Shown here: piece by piece, positions 7,008 to 16,767 of the stretch
Layout of the letters: every line of letters starts with the position of its first letter
Position numbering within the stretch: the first letter of the stretch is position 1
Assembly: GCF_036549475.1 (NCBI RefSeq)
Contig: NZ_JAZHLI010000020.1
Coordinates: 1 to 64,000, forward strand
Source: Aurantimonas sp036549475
GTDB taxonomy: Bacteria > Pseudomonadota > Alphaproteobacteria > Rhizobiales > Rhizobiaceae
Length of the DNA: 64,000 nt
Direction: 5' to 3'
Made by a program: the position numbers and the translations under genes
Notes under the pieces: model-generated
The model's database searches: none
The model's input: the letters and a program-made list of their open reading frames with translations, nothing else
What the model was told of the DNA's origin: nothing

Positions 7008-8540
7008 ATGCCCGATCCGGCGATCGAACTGATCGACATCGACAAGAGCTTCGGCGCGGTGCGGGCCAACAGGCGCATCAATCTGGCGGTGGAACGCGGT
7101 ACGATCCACGGCATCATCGGGGAAAACGGCGCCGGCAAGTCGACGCTGATGTCGATCATCTACGGCTTCTACCAGGCCGATTCCGGACAGATCAGGGTCG
7201 GCGGCAAGCCGGTGCAGATCACCGACCCTAACGCCGCCATCGCGGCGGGGATCGGCATGGTCCACCAGCACTTCATGCTGGTCGAGAACTTCACCGTGGT
7301 CGAGAACGTCATGCTCGGCGCCGAGCAGTCGCCGCTGCTGTTTTCCGGCATTGCCAAGGTGCGGGCCGAGCTGAAGCGGCTCGAGCGCGACCATTCGCTC
7401 GACGTGGATCCCGACGCCATCGTCGAGGAGCTGCCGGTCGGCCGCCAGCAGCGGGTGGAAATCCTCAAGGCGCTGTATCGCGGCGCCGACATCCTGATCC
7501 TCGACGAGCCGACCGGCGTCCTCACCCCGGCCGAGGCGGACCACCTCTTCGCCGTGCTGCGGCAGCTGCGCGACGAGGGCAAGACGATCATCCTGATCAC
7601 CCACAAGCTGCGCGAGATCATGGCGATCACCGACAATGTCTCGGTGATGCGGCAGGGCGAGATGGTGGCGACGCGCCGGACCGGCGACACGACGGTCGCC
7701 GAGCTGGCCGAGCTGATGGTCGGGCGCCGGGTGCTGCTGACCGTCGACAAGGCCGCGGCCGCGCCGCGCGACGTGAAACTCGACGTCCGGAACCTGACGG
7801 TGCGCGACCGGCGCGGCGTCGTCATGGTCGAGGACGTTTCCTTCGACGTGAAAGCCGGCGAGATCGTCGGCATCGCCGGCGTCGCGGGCAACGGCCAGTC
7901 GGAGCTCCTGGAGACGCTGGCCGGCATCCGCCGGGCCGAAAGCGGACGGATCGCCATGCTGGGGCGCGACATCGATCCCTCGCAGGAGGTCGATCCGGCC
8001 GAGATCCGGCGGATGGGCTGCGCCCATGTGCCGGAGGACCGGCACAATATGGGCCTCGTCCTGCCCTTCGAGGAGAACGAGAACGCCATTCTCGGCTACC
8101 AGCGCGACAAGCGCTATGCCAGGGGCCTGCTGCTCGACCGGAACGCGATGCGCGCCGACGCCAGGGCCAAGATCGAAGCCTACGACATCCGTCCGCCGGA
8201 CTGCCGGCTGAAGACCTCGAACTTTTCCGGCGGCAACCAGCAGAAGATCGTGCTCGCCCGCGAGATGGAGCGCGACCCCGACGTGCTCCTGATCGGGCAG
8301 CCGACCCGCGGCGTCGATGTCGGGGCGATCGAGTTCATCCACCGGCGCATCGTCGAGATGCGCGACGCCGGCAAGGCGATCCTGCTCGTCTCGGTCGAGC
8401 TCGACGAGATCCGCGCCCTGTCCGATCGCATCCTCGTCATGTTCGATGGCCGCATCGTCGGCGAGCGCAGTCCGGACGCCGAGGAGGGCGAGCTGGGATT
8501 GCTGATGGCCGGCATCGAGAACCGGGTGGCCGCGGAATGA
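7008..8540 (+). CDS. Nucleoside ABC transporter ATP-binding protein
   Basis: This 510-residue ATPase has two nucleotide-binding domains, like RbsA and YufO. Domain 1 has Walker A GENGAGKST (38-46), signature LPVGRQQRVEILKAL and Walker B ILILDEPT. Domain 2 has a degenerate Walker A (GVAGNGQSEL), signature FSGGNQQKIVLAREM and Walker B LLIGQPTRGVD, in which Gln replaces the catalytic Glu. A weak second domain is usual in this family. The ATG at 7008 is preferred to 7002 because AGAG lies 7 bases before it. It heads an operon with a VOC gene, two permeases, cdd, punA, deoC and deoA, most overlapping or 2-8 bases apart. It powers nucleoside import with the receptor encoded at 4079. Confidence 0.92.
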   Translation: MPDPAIELIDIDKSFGAVRANRRINLAVERGTIHGIIGENGAGKSTLMSIIYGFYQADSGQIRVGGKPVQITDPNAAIAAGIGMVHQHFMLVENFTVVENVMLGAEQSPLLFSGIAKVRAELKRLERDHSLDVDPDAIVEELPVGRQQRVEILKALYRGADILILDEPTGVLTPAEADHLFAVLRQLRDEGKTIILITHKLREIMAITDNVSVMRQGEMVATRRTGDTTVAELAELMVGRRVLLTVDKAAAAPRDVKLDVRNLTVRDRRGVVMVEDVSFDVKAGEIVGIAGVAGNGQSELLETLAGIRRAESGRIAMLGRDIDPSQEVDPAEIRRMGCAHVPEDRHNMGLVLPFEENENAILGYQRDKRYARGLLLDRNAMRADARAKIEAYDIRPPDCRLKTSNFSGGNQQKIVLAREMERDPDVLLIGQPTRGVDVGAIEFIHRRIVEMRDAGKAILLVSVELDEIRALSDRILVMFDGRIVGERSPDAEEGELGLLMAGIENRVAAE

Positions 8541-8974
8541 ACGCAGCGCGCATCTCTCTGGTCACGCTCGGCGTCGAGGACGTGGCTCGCGCGGTCGCCT
8601 TCTACGCGGCGCTGGGGTGGGAGGCCTCGCCGGACAGCGTCGAGCGCACGGCCTTCATGCTGGGCGAGGGGGTCGTCCTGTCGCTGTGGAACCGCGACGA
8701 CATGATCGCCGATGGCGGGGAGGGCGATCTGCCCCCGGGTTCCGGCTCGATGGCGCTGGCCGTCAATTTCGAAGCGCCGGAAGCCGTCGACGCCTTCTAC
8801 GCCCGTGCGCTCAAGGCCGGGGCGGCTGCGGTCAAGCATCCGCAGAAAGCCTTCTGGGGAGGCTATTCCGGCAATTTCCGCGATCCGGACGGCCATCTCT
8901 GGGAGGTCGCCCACAATCCCTTCTGGCGGCTCGACGATGCCGGCCGGGTGATACTCCCACCCTTCAAGGACTGA
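8537..8974 (+). CDS. VOC family (glyoxalase-like) protein
   Basis: A 145-residue single vicinal-oxygen-chelate protein: ISLVTLGVEDVARAVAFYAA at the start and GNFRDPDGHLWEVAHNP near the end, the typical metal-site and fold signatures of glyoxalase/bleomycin-resistance relatives. It starts at an ATGA overlap with the ATPase gene and ends 8 bases before the first permease gene, so it is embedded in the transporter operon. The substrate is unknown. A role on a nucleoside-derived compound is suggested only by location. Confidence 0.85.
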   Translation: MNAARISLVTLGVEDVARAVAFYAALGWEASPDSVERTAFMLGEGVVLSLWNRDDMIADGGEGDLPPGSGSMALAVNFEAPEAVDAFYARALKAGAAAVKHPQKAFWGGYSGNFRDPDGHLWEVAHNPFWRLDDAGRVILPPFKD

Positions 8975-8981
8975 CGCATCG

Positions 8982-10124
8982 ATGAGCCGGCCCTATACCA
9001 AGCTGCCACCGCTGATCGACTATGGCCTGATCCCGCTGATCAATCTCGTCGTTGCCTTCGCCGTCGCAGGACTCGTGGTCCTCGTCGTCGGCGAAAGCCC
9101 GGTGGAGGCGGCCGCGCTGATGATCCGCGGTGCCTTCGGCTATGGCGAGGGGATCGGCTTCACCCTCTATTACGCCACCAGCTTCATCTTCACCGGACTT
9201 GCCGTCGCCGTCGCCTTCCATGGCGGGCTGTTCAACATCGGCGGCGAGGGGCAGGCCTATCTGGGCGGGCTCGGCGTCGCCGCGGTGGCGCTGACCCTCG
9301 GCGGTCTCCTGCCCTGGTGGCTGAACCTGCCGCTGGCCATCGCGCTGTCCTGCGCCTTCGGCGCGGCCTGGGCCTTCATCCCGGCGATCCTGCAGGCCAG
9401 GCGGGGCAGCCACATCGTCATCACCACCATCATGTTCAACTTCATCGCCGCCGCGCTGATGGTCTATCTCCTCGTCGGCGCGCTGAAGCCCGCCGGCACC
9501 ATGTCGCCCGGGACCGGCACCTTCGAGGCCGGCGCGCAGCTTCCCAAGCTGAAGGAGCTGTTCGCGCTGTTCGGCTTCAATCTCGGCGGGGCGCCACTCA
9601 ACGTCTCGCTGTTCGTGGCGCTGGCCGCCGCCTTCCTCGTGTGGGTGCTGATCTGGCGCACGCGGCTCGGCTACGAGATCCGCACGCTCGGCTTCTCGCC
9701 GCGTGCCGCGCGCTATGCCGGCATGTCCGAGACGCGGCTGATCGTCGTGACCATGATGGTGTCCGGGGGGCTGGCCGGCATGATGGCGCTGAACCCGGTG
9801 ATGGGCGACCAGTACCGGCTTCTGATCGACTTTCCCGGCGGTGCCGGCTTCGTCGGCATCGCCGTGGCGCTGATGGGGCGCGGCCATCCGGCCGGGATCA
9901 TTCCCGCCGCGATACTGTTCGGCGTCCTCTACCAGGGCGGGGCCGAACTCGCCTTCGACATGCCGGCCATCTCGCGGGACATGATCGTCATCATCCAGGG
10001 GCTCGTCATCCTGTTTGCCGGCGCGATGGAGAACATGTTCCGACCCGGCGTCGGCGCGGCCTATCAATGGGTGCGGTTCCGCACGGCGGAGCCGGCGGGC
10101 ACCGATGTCGAGGAAACCCGCTGA
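8982..10124 (+). CDS. Nucleoside ABC transporter permease 1
   Basis: A 380-residue polytopic inner-membrane protein of the BPD-type permease family used by BMP receptors. Recognisable segments are INLVVAFAVAGLVVLVVGES (first helix), FHGGLFNIGGEGQAYLGGLG (the conserved FNIGGEGQ loop), IVITTIMFNFIAAALMVYLL and GFVGIAVALMGRGHPAGI. About eight to ten helices are visible. It ends by sharing one base with the next permease gene (TGATG). It forms the membrane channel with permease 2. Confidence 0.93.
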   Translation: MSRPYTKLPPLIDYGLIPLINLVVAFAVAGLVVLVVGESPVEAAALMIRGAFGYGEGIGFTLYYATSFIFTGLAVAVAFHGGLFNIGGEGQAYLGGLGVAAVALTLGGLLPWWLNLPLAIALSCAFGAAWAFIPAILQARRGSHIVITTIMFNFIAAALMVYLLVGALKPAGTMSPGTGTFEAGAQLPKLKELFALFGFNLGGAPLNVSLFVALAAAFLVWVLIWRTRLGYEIRTLGFSPRAARYAGMSETRLIVVTMMVSGGLAGMMALNPVMGDQYRLLIDFPGGAGFVGIAVALMGRGHPAGIIPAAILFGVLYQGGAELAFDMPAISRDMIVIIQGLVILFAGAMENMFRPGVGAAYQWVRFRTAEPAGTDVEETR

Positions 10125-11092
10125 TGGATGCCGGCGCCTGGATCAACGTCATCGATTCCACCATCCGCCTGTCCACGCCGCTGCTCTTTGCGGCGTTGGC
10201 GGGGCTCTATTCGGAGCGCTCCGGCATCTTCGACATCTCGCTGGAAGGCAAGATGCTGATCGCCGCCTTCGCCTCGGCCTCGGCCGCCGCGGTGTGGGGC
10301 TCGGCCATGCTAGGCCTCCTGGTCGGCGTCCTCGCCGCAACCGGCTTCTCGCTGATCCACGGCCTCGCCTCGATCACCTATCGCGGCAACCAGATCGTCT
10401 CGGGCGTCGCTATCAACTTCATCGCCGCGGGGCTCACCATCATCCTGGGCCAGGCCTGGTTCGCCCAGGGCGGGCGCACGCCCAGCCTCCTGGGCGATGC
10501 CCGATTCGGCGCGATCGACCTGCCTTGGGCGGCGGCCATCGCCGACGTGCCGGTGATCGGCCCGATCTATGCCGACATCCTGTCCGGCCACGCCATCCTC
10601 GTCTATGTCGCCTTCCTGATGGTGCCGCTGACCTGGTGGGTGATGTTCCGCACCCGCTTCGGCCTGCGGCTGCGGGCGGTGGGCGAGAACCCGGCGGCGG
10701 TCGACACGGCCGGCATCTCGGTGACCTGGCTGCGCTACCGGGCGGTGATCATCTGCGGCATCCTCACCGGCTTTGCGGGCAGCTATCTGGCGATGGCCCA
10801 GGCCGCGGGCTTCACCCGCGACATGACCGCCGGCAAGGGCTACATCGCGCTCGCGGCGCTGATCTTCGCCAACTGGAAACCGCTGCCGGTCATGCTGGCC
10901 TGCCTGCTCTTCGGCTTTCTTGATGCCATCTCGATCCGCGTCCGGGGTGTTGAGATCCCGCTGATCGGCGAGATTTCTGTGCAGTTCGTGCAGGCGCTGC
11001 CCTACATCCTCACCGTCATCCTGCTGGCCGGCTTCGTCGGCAAGGCCACGCCGCCCAAGGCCGGCGGCGTTCCCTATGTGAAAGAAAGATAG
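10124..11092 (+). CDS. Nucleoside ABC transporter permease 2
   Basis: The second membrane subunit, 322 residues. It begins MDAGAWINVIDSTIRLSTPL and contains LYSERSGIFDISLEGKMLIA, the family counterpart of the FNIGGEG loop, then GNQIVSGVAINFIAAGLTII and KGYIALAALIFANWKP. Eight or more helices are apparent. The start overlaps the permease 1 stop by one base. It is shorter than permease 1, as usual for these heterodimers. cdd starts two bases after its stop. Confidence 0.93.
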   Translation: MDAGAWINVIDSTIRLSTPLLFAALAGLYSERSGIFDISLEGKMLIAAFASASAAAVWGSAMLGLLVGVLAATGFSLIHGLASITYRGNQIVSGVAINFIAAGLTIILGQAWFAQGGRTPSLLGDARFGAIDLPWAAAIADVPVIGPIYADILSGHAILVYVAFLMVPLTWWVMFRTRFGLRLRAVGENPAAVDTAGISVTWLRYRAVIICGILTGFAGSYLAMAQAAGFTRDMTAGKGYIALAALIFANWKPLPVMLACLLFGFLDAISIRVRGVEIPLIGEISVQFVQALPYILTVILLAGFVGKATPPKAGGVPYVKER

Positions 11093-11094
11093 CC

Positions 11095-11490
11095 ATGGCG
11101 GACGACCTCTTCGCGCGGGCGAAGTCCGCGATGCGGCGCGCCCACGCGCCCTATTCGCGGTTTCCGGTCGGGGCGGCATTGCGCACCACCGACGGGCGCA
11201 TCTTTGCCGGCTGCAATGTCGAGATCGTCAGCTTTCCCGAGGGATGGTGCGCCGAGACGACGGCGATCGGCCATCTGGTCATGGATGGCGGCGGGCGGAT
11301 TGCCGAGATCGCGGTGGTCGCCGAGAAGCTGCCGCTCTGCACACCCTGCGGCGGCTGCCGGCAGCGCATCGCCGAATTCGCCGATGCGGCGACGCGGGTG
11401 CATCTGTGCGATGTCGACGGCGGCGTGCGGGAAACCGTGACCATGGGCGAGCTCCTGCCCCGCGCCTTCGACACCGAGAGCCTGGCATGA
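11095..11490 (+). CDS. cdd: Cytidine deaminase
   Basis: It converts (deoxy)cytidine to (deoxy)uridine. At 131 residues it is the short, tetrameric zinc type. The site is complete: CNVE at 40-43, WCAE with zinc ligand Cys52 and catalytic Glu54, and PCGGCRQ with zinc ligands Cys85 and Cys88. The N-terminal segment HAPYSRFPVGAAL is typical of substrate binding. It lies two bases after the permease gene and overlaps punA by four bases. It feeds uridines to the phosphorylase or hydrolase encoded nearby. Confidence 0.95.
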   Translation: MADDLFARAKSAMRRAHAPYSRFPVGAALRTTDGRIFAGCNVEIVSFPEGWCAETTAIGHLVMDGGGRIAEIAVVAEKLPLCTPCGGCRQRIAEFADAATRVHLCDVDGGVRETVTMGELLPRAFDTESLA

Positions 11491-12293
11491 ACGCGGCCGC
11501 CAATTATCTGCGATACCGCCTGGGCGAGCGCCGCCCGGTCGCGGCCATGGTGCTGGGCTCGGGCCTGGGGCTCCTGGTCGAGGCGATGGAGGACACCCTG
11601 CGGGTACCCTTCGCCGAGATTCCCGGCTTTCCGGTCAGCGCGGTGACGGGCCATGCGGGCGAGGTCGTGGCCGGGCGGCTCGGCGGCCGCGACATCCTCG
11701 TCCTGTCGGGCCGCGTGCATTATTACGAGGCCGGCGACGCGGCGGTGATGCGCCCGGTGATCGCCGCGATCGCCGATCTCGGCATCGACCGGCTGCTGCT
11801 GACCAATTCGGCCGGGTCGGTGCGCCAGGACATGCCACCGGGCTCGGTGATGATGATCGAGGACCACATTGCCTTTTCCGGCCTGAATCCGCTGATCGGC
11901 GAAGCCTCGGAAGGCCGTTTCGTCGGCATGACCACCGCCTATGACGCGGCGCTGCGAACCCGCCTGGCAGAGGCGGCCGAGACCGTCGGCGAGACGCTGT
12001 TCGGCGGCGTCTACATGTGGTTTTCCGGCCCGTCCTTCGAGACGCCTGCCGAGATCCGCATGGCGCGCACGCTCGGGGCCGACGCGGTCGGCATGTCGAC
12101 GGTGCCGGAAACCATCCTGGCGCGGTTCTTCGGCCTGCGGGTCGTCGCTGCGTCGGTGATCACCAATTACGGGGCCGGCATGACCGGCGCCGAACTCTCC
12201 CACGGGGAGACCAAGGACATGGCACCGAGGGGCGGGGCACGGCTCGCGCACATCCTCGGAGCCATGCTGGAACATGGAGGCTTCGATGACTGA
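11487..12293 (+). CDS. punA: Purine-nucleoside phosphorylase
   Basis: It cleaves purine (deoxy)ribonucleosides with phosphate to base and (deoxy)ribose-1-phosphate. The 268-residue product belongs to the trimeric PNP/MTAP family: MVLGSGLGLLVEAM (phosphate loop), SGRVHYYEAG, LLLTNSAGSVRQDMPPGSVM, VYMWFSGPSFETPAEIRM and AVGMSTVPETILARFFGL, and ITNYGAG. Start is an ATGA overlap with cdd; the end overlaps deoC by eight bases. The symbol follows the trimeric type; annotations may use deoD loosely. Confidence 0.93.
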   Translation: MNAAANYLRYRLGERRPVAAMVLGSGLGLLVEAMEDTLRVPFAEIPGFPVSAVTGHAGEVVAGRLGGRDILVLSGRVHYYEAGDAAVMRPVIAAIADLGIDRLLLTNSAGSVRQDMPPGSVMMIEDHIAFSGLNPLIGEASEGRFVGMTTAYDAALRTRLAEAAETVGETLFGGVYMWFSGPSFETPAEIRMARTLGADAVGMSTVPETILARFFGLRVVAASVITNYGAGMTGAELSHGETKDMAPRGGARLAHILGAMLEHGGFDD

Positions 12294-13046
12294 CGCCGAA
12301 CGGCAGGCACGCGCGCGGCGATTGATCGCCTGCCTCGACCTGACCAATCTCGACGAGGACTGCACCGAGGCCGACGTGGCGGCCCTGTGCGATCGGGCGG
12401 CAACGCCGGAAGGCCCGACCGCGGCGATCTGCATCTGGCCGCGTTTCGTCGCCTTCGCCCGCGACCGGCTCGACCCGGCGATCCGGATCGCGACGGTGGT
12501 GAACTTTCCGGCCGGCGGCGAAGATGTCGACGCGACGGTCGCCGAGACCCGGGTGGCGGTCGCCGATGGTGCCGAGGAGATCGACCTCGTGATCGCCTAT
12601 CGGCGCATACCGGCCGATCCTCATTTCGTCGAGACGCAGGTGCGGCAGGTGAAGGCGGCCTGCCTTACGGCGCGGCTGAAGACCATCCTGGAGACCGGCG
12701 AGATCGGTGATCCGGAGGCGATCCGCATGGCCTGCCAGGCCGCGCTCGACGGCGGGGCCGACTTCCTGAAAACCTCGACGGGCAAGGTCGCCGAGAGTGC
12801 GACGCCGGTCTCTGCCCGGCTGCTTCTCGGCGCCATCGCCGATTCCGGGCGCGAGGTGGGGTTCAAGCCGGCGGGCGGCATCAGGCGCTTCGAGGACGCC
12901 AACACCTATTTCGAGCTGGCGGAGGCGATCTGCGGCCCGGGCTGGACGACGCCGGAGCGGTTCCGCATCGGCGCATCCAGCGTGCTGACCGATCTGCTGG
13001 CCGTGGCGAGCGGCAAGGCGCGGGCCGGCGAGACGGCCGGCTACTG

Positions 13047-13047
<1 letters not shown>
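12286..13047 (+). CDS. deoC: Deoxyribose-phosphate aldolase
   Basis: It cleaves 2-deoxyribose-5-phosphate to acetaldehyde and glyceraldehyde-3-phosphate. The 253-residue product has the Schiff-base lysine in FLKTSTGK (Lys162) and the second conserved lysine in GFKPAGGIR (Lys194), with CLDLTNLDEDC at the N-terminus matching the longer proteobacterial type. The ATG at 12286 follows a perfect GGAGG with 6-base spacing. It shares its last base with the first base of deoA. It uses the product of phosphopentomutase (deoB, 16768). Confidence 0.95.
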
Positions 13048-14366
<1,319 letters not shown>

Positions 14367-14379
14367 GCGATGCCGGCCG

Positions 14380-14919
14380 CTATTGCCTGAGGGTCAACCG
14401 GCCGGCGTCGATCTCGACCCCATCCAGACGGCCGAGGAAGCTCATGCCCAGAAGCGCGACGGGCAGCGTGCCGTCGCGGGTGACCAGCGTGTCGACGTCG
14501 CGCAATTCGATCGGGCCCAACTGCAGGCGGGCCACGGTGACGAGAGCCGCCCGCGTCTCGCCATTGGCCGTCTGCACCCGGTGGCGGTATGCATCGAGCT
14601 GCGGTGCCACGCCGAGCCGGCGGGCCGTGGTCTCGTCGATGGACACGAAGGTGGCGCCGGTATCGACCAGGACCGGGACGGAGCGGCCGTTCATGCGCGC
14701 AGCGGTCCGAAAATGGCCGCCCGCATCGGCGGACAGTCGCGCGACACGCCCGGACAGGCCCGACGCGCGGGGCTCGATCGCTGCATCCATGATCGCCGGC
14801 GCGGGGTCGACGGTCTCCACCTGGCCCGACAAAAGGCTGGCCCGATAGCGCTCGAACGCCGACGGGATGGTCAGTGCGACCATCGAGGTCACGGCGAGAA
14901 TGATGAGGACGTTCTGCAT
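14380..14919 (-). CDS. Retropepsin-like aspartic protease, membrane-anchored
   Basis: A 179-residue protein with one N-terminal hydrophobic anchor (VLIILAVTSMVALTIP, residues 4-19) and a single retropepsin domain. The active-site strand VPVLVDTGATFVSID has catalytic Asp86 in DTGA, followed by LLGMSFLGRLDGVEI, the flap-hydrophobic pattern of the TIGR02281 clan AA group. These enzymes act as homodimers, probably facing the periplasm. It lies 136 bases downstream of upp on the same strand and converges with deoA. No link with nucleosides is evident. Confidence 0.85.
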   Translation of the reverse strand: MQNVLIILAVTSMVALTIPSAFERYRASLLSGQVETVDPAPAIMDAAIEPRASGLSGRVARLSADAGGHFRTAARMNGRSVPVLVDTGATFVSIDETTARRLGVAPQLDAYRHRVQTANGETRAALVTVARLQLGPIELRDVDTLVTRDGTLPVALLGMSFLGRLDGVEIDAGRLTLRQ

Positions 14920-15055
14920 CTGGCGGTCCGACCCTTTGCGGATGGGTCGGACATTGTGGGGGCACCGGGGTTAACCCGGCGCGAATCCGCGAAGCGCGCG
15001 CGCCGTGGATCTCCCCGAGCGGTTGCCGAACGGTTAAGATCGGCTGGCTTGAAGC

Positions 15056-15685
15056 CTATTTGGTGCCGTACATGCGGTCGCCGGCATCGCCGAGACCGGG
15101 GATGATGTAGCCCTTGTCGTTGAGGTGGCTGTCGATCGCCGCGGTGAAGACCGGCACGTCCGGGTGGGCGTCGCAAAACCGCTCGATGCCCTCGGGCGCG
15201 GCCAGGAGGCACAGGAACCGGATGTTCCTGGCGCCGCGCCGCTTCAGATTCTCGATCGCCGCGATGGCGGAATTGGCCGTGGCCAGCATCGGGTCGACGA
15301 CGATGACGAGGCGGTTTCCCAGATCCTCGGGCGCCTTGAAATAGTATTCGACCGGCTGCAGCGTCTCGTGGTCGCGGTAGAGCCCGATATGGGCCACGCG
15401 CGCGGCCGGCACCAGGTCGAGCATGCCTTCCAGGAGGCCGTTGCCGGCCCGCAGGATCGAGGCGAAGACCAGCTTCTTGCCTTCCAGGACCGGAGCGTCC
15501 ATCGGCTCCATCGGCGTCTCGATCCTGATTGTCGTCAGGTCGAGATTGCGTGTCACCTCGTAGCAGAGGAGCGTCGAGATCTCGCGCAGGAGCCGGCGAA
15601 AGCTCGCCGTCGACGTCTCCTTGTTGCGCATGATGGTGAGCTTGTGCTGGACCAGCGGGTGGTCGATCACGGTGACGCCGTCCAT
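15056..15685 (-). CDS. upp: Uracil phosphoribosyltransferase
   Basis: It makes UMP from uracil and PRPP. The 209-residue product matches the family length and carries VIDHPLVQHKLTIMRNKETS at the start, LVFASILRAGNGLLEGML in the middle, and the PRPP loop IVVDPMLATANSAIAAI, ending GDAGDRMYGTK. It is the third gene of the deoB-add-upp unit, 33 bases after add. It salvages uracil released by nucleoside cleavage. Confidence 0.96.
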   Translation of the reverse strand: MDGVTVIDHPLVQHKLTIMRNKETSTASFRRLLREISTLLCYEVTRNLDLTTIRIETPMEPMDAPVLEGKKLVFASILRAGNGLLEGMLDLVPAARVAHIGLYRDHETLQPVEYYFKAPEDLGNRLVIVVDPMLATANSAIAAIENLKRRGARNIRFLCLLAAPEGIERFCDAHPDVPVFTAAIDSHLNDKGYIIPGLGDAGDRMYGTK

Positions 15686-15718
15686 GGGGCCTCGCTTTCT
15701 GGCTGATTTGGCTTCTGC

Positions 15719-16765
15719 TTAACCGGACGATGGCGGCGCGCCAAGGGCGATCGCCGAGACCACGAGGCGGTCGAGGAGATGCTGCCGGGTTGCACCGTCG
15801 ACGAAGGCGGCCTCGATGGCGTTGCGGGTGAAGCCGAGGCGCTCGCCCGGCCCGAAGCCCGCAGCGGCCGCAAAGTCATATTCGGCCGCAAGATCGGTGT
15901 CGAAGAAGGGCGGGTCATCGGCGTTCAGCGTCACCCGGCACCCGGCCTCGACGAGCCTGCGGAGCGGGTGCGAGGCCGCGTCGGGATAGACGCCGAGGGC
16001 GAGGTTGGAGCCGGGGCAGATCTCCAGGACAATCCCCTTGTCGGCCAGCATGCGCACGACATCCGGCGCTTCGATCGCGCGCACGCCATGGCCAATCCGG
16101 CTCGGCTTGAGGATCCTGGCCGTCTCGCGCACATTCTCGGCGCCGTCGAACTCGCCGGCATGGGCGGTCAGGCCGAGACCGGCGTCGCGGGCGATGTCGA
16201 AGGCCCGAGCGAAGTCCTGCGGCCGCTCGATCCTCTCGTCCCCGGCCAGGCCGAAGCCGGTGAGCAGCGGCTCGTGCACCGCGTTCGCCGCGGCAAAGCG
16301 AGCGGCGGCCTCGACGCGGTCGGCACCCAGATGGCGCACGCCGACGACGATCATCCGCGCCTCGATGCCGGTCGTGCTTGTCGCCCGGCGCACTCCGTCG
16401 GCGAGGCCCGCCAGATAGGCTTTGCCCGGCATGCCTGCGCCAGCGGCGTGGTCGGGAGAGATGAAGAACTCGGCATAGACCGCGCCCGAGCGGGCCAGGA
16501 CTGTCAGATGATCCTCGGCGAGGCGGGCATAGTCGGCCGCATCCCGGAACACCAGGGAGGCACGGTCGTAGACGGCGAGGAAGCTGGTGAAATCATGCCA
16601 GACATAGGCGCCGTCGCGGATGATGCCGCCGACGTCGATGCCGTGTTTCCCGGCCAGTTCCAGGACGAGCGCCGGTCGGGCGGCACCCTCGATGTGGCAG
16701 TGGAGCTCGGCCATCGGCACCTCGCCGCCGCGCCCGGCGCGGGCGAGGGCAGGGTTGGCCGCCAT
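15719..16765 (-). CDS. add: Adenosine deaminase
   Basis: It deaminates (deoxy)adenosine to (deoxy)inosine, a substrate of PunA. The 348-residue product begins ELHCHIEGA with zinc ligands His22 and His24, then has GLTAHAGEFDGAENV with a zinc His and proton-relay residues, SRIGHGVRAIE, and VTLNADDPPFF with the final Asp pair. The ATG at 16765 lies two bases after the deoB stop; the frame is open further upstream inside deoB but that is a shadow. HCHIEGA instead of HxHLDG is an accepted variant. Confidence 0.93.
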   Translation of the reverse strand: MAANPALARAGRGGEVPMAELHCHIEGAARPALVLELAGKHGIDVGGIIRDGAYVWHDFTSFLAVYDRASLVFRDAADYARLAEDHLTVLARSGAVYAEFFISPDHAAGAGMPGKAYLAGLADGVRRATSTTGIEARMIVVGVRHLGADRVEAAARFAAANAVHEPLLTGFGLAGDERIERPQDFARAFDIARDAGLGLTAHAGEFDGAENVRETARILKPSRIGHGVRAIEAPDVVRMLADKGIVLEICPGSNLALGVYPDAASHPLRRLVEAGCRVTLNADDPPFFDTDLAAEYDFAAAAGFGPGERLGFTRNAIEAAFVDGATRQHLLDRLVVSAIALGAPPSSG

Positions 16766-16767
16766 GC

